Positions 1 through 7,744 of a stretch of DNA of 7,744 nt are shown in pieces. Origin of the DNA: JALHUB01 sp050010555 (GTDB taxonomy: Bacteria; Chloroflexota; Dehalococcoidia; DSTF01; JALHUB01). A program made the position numbers and the translations under genes. Position 1 is the first letter of the stretch. Every line of letters starts with the position of its first letter. The notes under the pieces are model-generated. The model saw only the letters and a list, made by a program, of their open reading frames with translations. It did no database searches and was not told where the DNA came from. The stretch lies in the NCBI GenBank assembly GCA_050010555.1, contig JBEKKV010000061.1:1-7744 (forward strand). The letters are read 5' to 3'.

Positions 1-70
1 CAAGAAATGCGTACAGAGCGCGTTCCCAGCCTGCTGCCTCCTCGCCAATGGGGATGATCGTTGCTGTCAT
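1..70 (-). CDS. N-terminus of a probable tyrosine recombinase (partial, runs off left edge)
   Basis: On the minus strand an ATG at 70-68 opens a frame that stays open to the window edge, giving 23 residues that begin MTATIIPIGEEA and continue with WERALYAFL. The start is well supported: AAGGAG (83-78 on the minus strand) sits 7 bases before the ATG. The WERALYAFL stretch resembles the first helix of the SAM-like, core-DNA-binding domain at the N-terminus of phage-type integrases, where a similar segment opens the domain. Only this short piece is visible and no catalytic residue is in view, so the family call rests on resemblance and on the other recombinase remnants in the window. The first codons (ATGACAGCAACG) also match a repeat found near the recombinase at the right end. 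It is divergent from the hypothetical membrane protein gene at 194. Confidence 0.45.
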   Translation of the reverse strand, partial: MTATIIPIGEEAAGWERALYAFL

Positions 71-77
71 GGCCGAT

Positions 78-83
78 CTCCTT
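78..83 (-). promoter_or_regulatory. Strong Shine-Dalgarno site for the leftward gene
   Basis: AAGGAG on the minus strand lies 7 bases upstream of the ATG at 70-68. It is the strongest ribosome binding site in the left part of the window and fixes the start of the leftward partial gene. Confidence 0.6.
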
Positions 84-101
84 CGCAAACGTAGAATCAC
101 G

Positions 102-132
102 ACCATATTGCATTAGTGTGCGCGGAAGTCAA
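102..132 (-). promoter_or_regulatory. Possible promoter for the leftward recombinase gene
   Basis: Read on the minus strand, TTGACT (132-127) matches five of six bases of a -35 box. TATGGT (107-102) matches four of six bases of a -10 box after a 19-base spacer, which is longer than the usual 17. The position, 32 bases upstream of the ATG at 70, is sensible for the divergent gene. The match is ordinary and this is only a candidate. Confidence 0.25.
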
Positions 133-193
133 GCGTCGTTGAGAGCGCCGGAGCGGCGCCTGCTTGGCCAAGCGAATGACCACCTGTACCATC

Positions 194-757
194 ATGGCCG
201 TGAACAACTGGCTGATCGCATTCGTTCCTGCGATTGCAGGTTTCGTAGCTGGCTTCCTCTTGGCGGAGGCGCGGAGGTGGCGAGAGTCCGTCTTGACAAG
301 GCGGCGCGTGGCGGTCAGTCTCAGCAGCGAATTGAATCAAACCAGAAATAGCCTGTTAGAGTTCTCGCAGGGACCACAAAAGGGATCTCCTGATGGATGG
401 GAGAGCTATGTCAGGCAGATCGCTGGCTACCACCACGGTGGTGTCGTATTTGATGCCGTGTTGCCAGACTTGGGCTCCTTACCGTCCGAGATTCTGCCCC
501 CCATCGTGGCTTTCTATGCGGAACTGAAGGATCTTCAGCAGGCGGCAGAACGCATCGCAACAAAGAGGCGGACTGACATCTATGGACGCGATATCGAGGG
601 ACTGAAGAACGGAAGCGGCCAATTGGCGACGAAGGCGGAACGCCTTGCGGCGGAAATGGATCGGACAGCACATCTCTCAAACCAACCGCGTCGAGGGCCG
701 CCATTCGCTAAGCGCTCTCGCGAACATCCCCCTTGCCGACTGGAACGAACACCATGA
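194..757 (+). CDS. Hypothetical protein with one N-terminal membrane helix
   Basis: I do not recognise this protein. From the ATG at 194 it is 187 residues long. Earlier in-frame starts exist (TTG at 164, ATG at 176), but 194 places the hydrophobic helix WLIAFVPAIAGFVAGFLLAE (residues 5-24) right after a short N-terminus; none of the starts has a clear ribosome binding site. The helix is followed by a basic cluster (RRWRES, then TRRR), which by the positive-inside rule predicts a cytoplasmic C-terminus. The rest is soluble, with helical, charged stretches near residues 105-150 and a proline/arginine-rich tail that looks less natural, so a frameshift near the end is possible. Codon use is far more tolerant of A/T-ending codons (TTA, AGA, CAA, GGA) than in the operon downstream, hinting at a different origin. 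It resembles small orphan membrane proteins common in genomic islands. No function is claimed. Confidence 0.5.
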   Translation: MAVNNWLIAFVPAIAGFVAGFLLAEARRWRESVLTRRRVAVSLSSELNQTRNSLLEFSQGPQKGSPDGWESYVRQIAGYHHGGVVFDAVLPDLGSLPSEILPPIVAFYAELKDLQQAAERIATKRRTDIYGRDIEGLKNGSGQLATKAERLAAEMDRTAHLSNQPRRGPPFAKRSREHPPCRLERTP

Positions 758-1001
758 CCTCATGGTGAAGACGAGATGGCTTAATCCCGGACTTCTGATT
801 CCCGAGCAGTTGCTTCGACTCGTTATGGCTGGGGGCGGTGGTCGCAGTAGCATGGACTGTGGTAGCGTTCGCAGGGGGTCGCGGGATTGAGGGCATGTCA
901 ACTAGTATTATTGGAGAACGCAGGGTCCGAGCTTCCACTCTACAGAGCGTCTTCGCCGGCGGGGCTCGTCCTTTTCAGGGGGATAGCACCGCGGGTAGAT
1001 C
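758..1001 (+). other. Intergenic stretch with no convincing gene
   Basis: About 240 bases separate the hypothetical membrane protein from the activase. Short frames cover it in several directions but none has a recognisable product. A hydrophobic run, WLGAVVAVAWTVVAFAGG, is readable at 826-879 (+), but its frame is closed by TGA at 796-798 and has no ATG before it, so it may be chance or the remains of a decayed membrane protein. The AT-rich patch TAGTATTAT at 903-911 could be part of a -10 region for the operon, but no -35 box is found at a proper distance. Confidence 0.4.
977..984 (+). promoter_or_regulatory. Purine-rich possible ribosome binding site of the activase gene
   Basis: AGGGGGAT ends about 17 bases before the TTG at 1002, which is too far for an ideal Shine-Dalgarno. 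A second purine run, GAGGGTGA (1011-1018), lies inside the proposed coding region and is better placed for the ATG at 1030, which opens only a seven-codon frame. The initiation point of the large gene is therefore uncertain. Confidence 0.25.
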
Positions 1002-4455
<3,454 letters not shown>

Positions 4456-4481
<26 letters not shown>

Positions 4482-6063
4482 GATCGAGGCGAAGGTTGAG
4501 GCCTTCCGACGCGCCCTAGTCCAGGAGATGGGCGTCGAGGGACCGGAGGTACGCCATTTCAAGCGGCCCGCCGAGCCCACTACGCCGATAAACAAGGCCG
4601 AGACGACCATCGTCTTTTGCGCGCTTCCCGCCACTCTTCAGGAGGTGCTCCTGGGAGTGCTGGAGGGGCTCGGCTACAAAGCGCAGCGACTTCCCACCCC
4701 TGACCAGGAGTCGCTCGCCATCGGCAAGGAGTTCTGTAACCGCGGGCAGTGCAACCCCACTTACTACACGATCGGCACCCTGCTCAAGTTCCTATTCGAG
4801 CGACGGCGGGAAGGGCTCTTAGACAGCGAGATCGAAGAGCGTTTTGCCCTCCTCTGGGCGAGCGACTGCGGGCCCTGCCGGATGGGGATGTACGAGGCGG
4901 ACATGCGCAAGGCGCTCAAGGCCGCCGGCTTCCCCAATTTCCGGATCGCGATGCTGGACATCGCGCACGGTCTCGACATCAATCAGGAGTCGGCGGGGGT
5001 GCAGATGACGCCCAAGGTGTTCTGGCGTTTCGCCAAGGTGGCGATCGCAGCCGACCTCCTGGGCGACCTTGCCTGCCAGATCCGGCCCTACGAGGCCGTC
5101 CCCGGCGCAACCGACAGGGCGCTAGCGAAGGCCCGCGAGATGGTGCGGGTGGCAGCAAGAGAGGGGCGCTCCATCTCGAAGACGATGGCGGCTATCAGGG
5201 TCAAGCTCGGCCGCATCGAGGTCGATTACCTGAGGGTCAGGCCACGGGTGAAGGTCACCGGTGAGTTCTTCCTCAAGCACGCGGAGGACGAGTCGAATCA
5301 CCGTCTCCTGCACTGGCTGGAGGACGAGGGCGCCGAGGTGATGCTGGACACGGCCGGGGCCTGGTTCGAGTACATGATATGGCTCAATGAGCTCAAGGTG
5401 CGGGACCGCCTCTTCGTCAAATCAGACCCGCAGGGGATGGGCACGGCCAACCCCTGGCTCGTCTGGTTCGGACTCCGGGCAGGTAAGCACTTCGGGGAGA
5501 TCCTGTACACGTTCTACCGCGCCATCATGAACATGAAGCCGCAGGGCTTCCCGGCGATGGGTATGCTCGACCGCTACTCCGAAGGTTACTATGAGAAGCG
5601 ACTCATCGCCGGCGAGGGCCACTTGGAGGTCACCAAGCACATTTACATGGTGCGACACGCCGTGGCCCACATGATGATCTCCATCAAGCCTTTCGGCTGC
5701 ATGCCAAGCACGATCAGCGACGGCGTCCAGGCGAAGGTGGTGAGCGACCTGGCCGACACAGTTTTTGTCTCTATCGAGACGACAGGAGACGGCGAGGTGC
5801 TGGTCAAGAGCCGGGTGCAGATGAAGCTGCAGGAAGCGAAAGACAAGGCCCGTGGGGAGCTGCAGCGCGTGCTCGACAGCTACGGCGTGACGTTGGAGGA
5901 GGTGCGGGCTTACGCGGAGAAGCACCCGGAGCTGTCGAACGCGATGCGTCCCATCCCGCACCAGCGCGGCGTGGTGGGAACAGCCGCTAATTTCGCCGCC
6001 GACATCGCGCGCCGCATGGGACGCTGGCCCAACCCGGATCAGGGAAAGGGTTCGAAAGCCTAG
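4456..6063 (+). CDS. Dehydratase-like iron-sulfur partner of the activase (HgdB / double-cubane-protein-like)
   Basis: This 535-residue protein corresponds to the C-terminal part of the very long (about 1400-residue) activase-related proteins of anaerobes and is related to the 2-hydroxyacyl-CoA dehydratase D-component family. Its likely role is to hold the iron-sulfur centre reduced by the activase. It has seven cysteines: Cys55, Cys94 and Cys99 (KEFCNRGQCNP), Cys138 and Cys141 (SDCGPCRMGMYE), Cys207 and Cys415 (KPFGCMPS). The CGPCRMGMYE and GCMPS motifs are the diagnostic ones, placed where the family has cluster ligands. Residues 50-80 and 260-345 look like the alternating strand/helix pattern of the dehydratase fold; there is no signal peptide or membrane segment. 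The GTG start overlaps the activase gene by 26 bases. The last residues (after about 520) are polar and run directly into a tmRNA remnant, so the natural C-terminus may have been altered by recombination. Whether it carries a [4Fe-4S] or a double-cubane cluster, and on which substrate it acts, is not shown by the sequence. Confidence 0.88.
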
Positions 6064-6091
6064 GCGGGCAAAAGACGACGGCGTCGCCCGT
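6064..6091 (+). repeat. Hairpin just after the operon, possibly tmRNA pseudoknot 4 rather than a terminator
   Basis: GCGGGC (6064-6069) can pair over six base pairs (one G-U) with GCCCGT (6086-6091), starting on the first base after the TAG stop. No T-run follows, so a classical rho-independent terminator is unlikely. Its position just before tmRNA-like sequence fits the last pseudoknot of a tmRNA. Confidence 0.4.
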
Positions 6092-6181
6092 CTCGCGACA
6101 ACAAATAGTCGGCTAAGCTTGTAGGAGACTCAGGACGTTCTTCTTCTGGACGGGGAGTTCAATTCTCCCCCGTCTCCACCA
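6064..6181 (+). ncRNA. ssrA: 3' portion of a tmRNA gene (truncated; probable attachment-site remnant)
   Basis: The stretch ending at 6181 carries the hallmarks of a tmRNA 3' end. TAGTCGGCTAAGCTTGTAG (6106-6124) corresponds to the conserved segment after pseudoknot 4 (compare GACTGACTAAGCATGTAG in E. coli). TTCTGGAC leads into a T-arm GGGAG-TTCAATT-CTCCC (6153-6169), then CGTCTCC (6171-6177) and ACCA. CGTCTCC is the acceptor strand that normally pairs with a GGGGACG 5' end. No such 5' end, no GGTTTCGAC motif and no tag-peptide frame is present before it, because the preceding sequence is the operon's coding region, nor after it, which also argues against a permuted two-piece tmRNA. The T-stem can be extended to six pairs (GGGGAG/CTCCCC), one more than usual. 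The 5' limit is uncertain: 6106 is secure, 6064 is possible. Genes for tmRNA are classic integration sites, and a loose 3' piece usually marks the far end of an integrated element. Confidence 0.75.
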
Positions 6182-6429
6182 ATGAAAACAACGGCCGTTG
6201 CGGGATGGGCGCGGCGGCCGCTTCTTAGCCAGAACCGCCACCTATACCGCACGAAACGGCGGTCTTCAGGGCGTGCCGTCACCTAGACAGAGGTCTATTG
6301 CAAGTGTTGGCTCGAACATAATCATTGCCACATTGCTGGGCGAACCGCAAGCCACCGCAAATAACACGCCCCACGTCGCCGAAGCGTTGAAGTAAGCAGT
6401 ATCAGCTGAATCTGCCACATTACAGGCCT
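6182..6429 (+). other. Stretch between tmRNA remnant and recombinase pseudogene, no gene seen
   Basis: No convincing coding frame or RNA is seen. A perfect 12-base palindrome, CAACGGCCGTTG, sits at 6189-6200, eight bases after the tmRNA CCA; GCGGCCGC follows at about 6213-6220. These could be protein-binding or att-related sites, but nothing proves it. Confidence 0.4.
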
Positions 6430-6996
6430 CGTCTAGCTCGGGCGGCAGCACCACGTGTGGACGGTTGGCACGTGACCACCGGCACACGGCGAGGCGAGCT
6501 TCTGGCGCTGCAGTGGAAGCACCTGGACCTGGCGGCGGGCAGCCTCCAAGTAGTCGGGACGTTACAGCGAACGAAGGAGGGGCTTTCCGTCGCGGAGCCG
6601 AAGACGGACAAGTCACGAAGGCAGGTCGCCCTCAGCACGACAGCGGTGCAGGCTCTGAAGAAGCACAGGGCAATAGAGGCCTCTCAACAACTGCTCCTCG
6701 GTGCCGCCTAGCAGGACTTCGACCTGGTCTTCACCAATGAAGTGGGCGGGCCGCTGTAGCCTTCTACCGCATCCGTCGATCCTTCCAACCGTTGCTGAGG
6801 CGAGCTGGGCTGCCCTCGATGCGCTTTCATGACCTGCGCCGTACGGCGGATGCTCAGTCAGGGCATCCACCCCAAAATCGTCTCAGAGATGCTGGGCCAC
6901 AGCCAGATAAACATCACCCTCGACCTGTACAACCACGTGACGCCGACTCTGCAACGGCAGGCCGCCGCCGTCGTCGACGATCTGCTTTCTATCTGA
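6430..6996 (+). pseudogene. Decayed tyrosine recombinase (phage-type integrase), C-terminal catalytic domain only
   Basis: The catalytic domain of a tyrosine recombinase can be read in three pieces. Frame 1 from about 6430 to 6753 gives VTTGTRRGELLALQW (box I arginine), then KTDKSRRQVAL (the beta-hairpin lysine region) and QDFDLVFTNEVGGPL. It is interrupted by TAG at 6709-6711, where the family typically has a tryptophan (one-base change from TGG), and by TAG at 6757-6759. The reading then moves to frame 3 (about 6760-6848): FYRIRRSFQPLLRRAGLP and RFHDLRRTA (box II His and Arg). It returns to frame 1 (6850-6996): LSQGIHPKIVSEMLGHSQ, then NITLDLYNHV with the tyrosine nucleophile, ending at TGA 6994-6996. 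The N-terminal DNA-binding part is absent upstream. It is not functional as it stands. It lies between the tmRNA and tRNA-Lys remnants and may be the old integrase of either element. Confidence 0.85.
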
Positions 6997-7151
6997 CAGC
7001 TTCGATTACCGGGTTTCTTCTGCGGGAGTCAAGTCACCGTCCGTCCGCCATTGTCCTCTTGTGTGTGCTGAGGCTGCTGCCAACGTTGCTGTCAAAGCAT
7101 CGCAACGGCAGGGAATTGAGCTGTGAGAGAAGGGGATTCGATTCTGAAATC
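6997..7151 (+). other. Spacer between recombinase pseudogene and tRNA-Lys remnant
   Basis: This short non-coding stretch contains the second pair of putative arm-type repeats (7071-7094). No gene is supported; the long plus-strand frame crossing it is an artefact of the pseudogene and of tRNA sequence read antisense. Confidence 0.4.
7071..7094 (-). repeat. Pair of 12-base-period repeats left of the tRNA-Lys remnant (putative integrase arm sites)
   Basis: On the minus strand, TGACAGCAACGT is followed immediately by the imperfect copy TGGCAGCAGCCT. The first ten bases (TGACAGCAAC) are identical to the repeats at 7302-7323 on the other side of the tRNA piece. Their orientation is the same. Short repeats of this size flanking an att core are typical of integrase arm-type binding sites. 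Confidence 0.45.
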
Positions 7152-7200
7152 TGGAGGGCCGTGAGGGATTCGAACCCTCGACTCCCGGATTAAAAGTCCG
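7152..7200 (-). tRNA. 3' half of tRNA-Lys(UUU), 5' half missing; probable attachment core
   Basis: On the minus strand the sequence reads as an anticodon stem-loop CGGA-CTTTTAA-TCCG (7200-7186; anticodon TTT at 7194-7192), a variable loop, a perfect T-arm GAGGG-TTCGAAT-CCCTC (7179-7163), the acceptor strand ACGGCCC (7162-7156), then T and an encoded CCA (7154-7152). The D-arm and the 5' acceptor strand GGGCCGT are absent: the sequence entering the anticodon stem is unrelated, and positions 27 and 43 are mismatched (A and G). A break in the anticodon stem is the usual left limit of a tRNA-derived att core, so this is a duplicated attachment-site half, not a working tRNA. The recombinase at 7352-7744 reads toward it, the classic int-next-to-att arrangement. 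Confidence 0.8.
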
Positions 7201-7301
7201 TATAGGTGCTTCCAGGGCAGTCCACTGACGTCCACCACACGATCGATTGGGTCCGTTCTCTTCGCCGAACCGTCCACTACTGTTCGCGGCTGTCCGCCCG
7301 G

Positions 7302-7323
7302 GTTGCTGTCAGCGTTGCTGTCA
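7302..7323 (-). repeat. Tandem 12-base-period repeats between integrase and tRNA-Lys remnant (putative arm sites)
   Basis: On the minus strand, TGACAGCAACGC and TGACAGCAACCC follow each other with a period of 12 bases, sharing TGACAGCAAC. They lie in the 150-base gap between the recombinase stop codon and the tRNA piece, where the arm-type sites of tRNA-targeting integrases are expected. A further copy (TGACAGCAAC) lies over the start codon of the leftward gene at 60-69. Confidence 0.5.
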
Positions 7324-7351
7324 TTCCAGTGGCCGCTTGTGCAGGGCATTG

Positions 7352-7744
7352 TCAAACCCCCAGCGCGATCGCCACCTTCTGCCAGTTCCGGTCTTCCTGT
7401 CCCTCCAGGCGCCTAAGGTAGACCGTCGTTACTGCGAGGCTGCTGTGGTCCAGGAAACAACTCACGTCCTCCACCGACTCTGCGACGTCTCGTCGCAGCT
7501 TAGCTGCCGAGTGGCGGAAGATGTGGACGCCGGCGGGAGGCAAGCCGGCTTTGCGCAGGTAGCGCTGCAGATTGCCGTAAAATGTCCCGCTCGTGATGCC
7601 ACTGCCGTTTCGGCCGGGAGAAGGCCAGAGCGACTCCTCCGGCTTCATCGTGTCGAGGTCCTTGCCGAAAGCAGCCAGTGCCACCCGGATGGCCTCGAAC
7701 GCTGGCAGCGGTAGCTCGCGCTTCCCCCTCTTGCCTCCCTTCCC
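7352..7744 (-). CDS. Tyrosine recombinase / phage-type integrase, C-terminal catalytic part (partial, start beyond right edge)
   Basis: The minus-strand frame is open from the right edge to its stop at 7352, giving about 130 residues; the GTG at 7684 is an internal codon, because the frame continues in the family's pattern upstream (KGGKRGKRELPLPAFEAI, the beta-hairpin with the catalytic lysine). The catalytic motifs of box II are intact: HIFRHSAAKLRRD carries the His and Arg, LDHSSLAVT the second His (Asp replaces the usual Gly before it), and TTVYLR the tyrosine nucleophile. The box I arginine and the DNA-binding domains lie off the window. No frameshift is seen, so this copy may be active. 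It would cut and rejoin DNA at the att core formed by the tRNA-Lys 3' half 150 bases downstream. Confidence 0.85.
   Translation of the reverse strand, partial: GKGGKRGKRELPLPAFEAIRVALAAFGKDLDTMKPEESLWPSPGRNGSGITSGTFYGNLQRYLRKAGLPPAGVHIFRHSAAKLRRDVAESVEDVSCFLDHSSLAVTTVYLRRLEGQEDRNWQKVAIALGV

Noticed and set aside
820..885. A possible small membrane protein (hydrophobic run at 826-879).
   Set aside because: Its frame is closed by TGA at 796-798, has no ATG and no ribosome binding site before the hydrophobic part, and no joining of neighbouring frames is supported.
6064..6091. A rho-independent terminator for the operon.
   Set aside because: The stem is only six pairs with a long loop and no T-run follows; it fits tmRNA structure at least as well.
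6064..6430. A permuted two-piece tmRNA with the acceptor piece first.
   Set aside because: No 5' piece with a GGxGACG start, GGTTTCGAC motif or tag-peptide frame follows within the available sequence.
6709..6759. Amber codons in the recombinase relic as a sign of stop-codon recoding.
   Set aside because: The same gene also has two frameshifts and no N-terminal part, and the operon genes show no internal TAG; simple decay explains it.
6792..7193. Plus-strand frame of 133 codons.
   Set aside because: It begins in one frame of the recombinase pseudogene, leaves the correct frame near 6848, and ends with tRNA antisense residues (AVRDSNPRLPD).
7092..7355. Minus-strand frame of 87 codons just after the right-edge integrase.
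   Set aside because: Its translation contains RESRVRIPHGPP, a well-known artefact of reading tRNA sequence as protein; it crosses the tRNA-Lys remnant and the repeats.

Overview
The window looks like an accessory stretch of a high-G+C bacterial genome. It carries one intact metabolic operon set between the debris and edges of several tyrosine-recombinase elements. The RNA remnants (a tmRNA 3' part and a tRNA-Lys with encoded CCA) show it is bacterial. The operon encodes an ATP-driven activase of the 2-hydroxyacyl-CoA dehydratase / benzoyl-CoA reductase type, a class of oxygen-sensitive low-potential electron-transfer machines, so an anaerobic host is likely. I cannot name the phylum from the sequence; anaerobic Chloroflexota or a similar group is only a guess.

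Layout from left to right. (1) At 1-70, on the minus strand, is the start of a gene running off the left edge; it reads like the N-terminus of a tyrosine recombinase behind a strong ribosome binding site. (2) At 194-757 (+) is a hypothetical protein with one N-terminal membrane helix, followed by about 240 bases with no convincing gene. (3) At 1002-4481 (+) is a 1159-residue protein with two BadF/BadG/HgdC-type ATPase domains in tandem, a four-cysteine linker and a DUF2229-like, dehydratase-related C-terminal region. (4) Overlapping it by 26 bases, at 4456-6063 (+), is a 535-residue dehydratase-like cysteine protein. In other bacteria this set of domains is often one very long polypeptide; here it is two translationally coupled genes. 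(5) Directly after the operon, at about 6064-6181 (+), lies the 3' portion of a tmRNA gene with no 5' portion. (6) At about 6430-6996 (+) is a decayed tyrosine recombinase (two amber codons, two frameshifts, no N-terminal part). (7) At 7152-7200 (-) is the 3' half of a tRNA-Lys(UUU), with paired 12-base-period repeats on both sides. (8) At 7352-7744 (-) is the catalytic C-terminus of another tyrosine recombinase, cut by the right edge.

How it fits together. The activase would hydrolyse ATP to lower the potential of an electron delivered to an iron-sulfur centre in the partner protein; the cysteine pattern suggests a centre shared between the two proteins or held in the partner. No substrate-specific dehydratase, CoA-transferase or ferredoxin gene lies beside it, so the substrate is unknown. 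The tmRNA and tRNA 3' pieces are typical duplicated attachment-site remnants, so the operon lies in a hot spot of site-specific integration and may itself be cargo. The repeats on both sides of the tRNA piece suggest an attP-like site or a junction of tandem islands.
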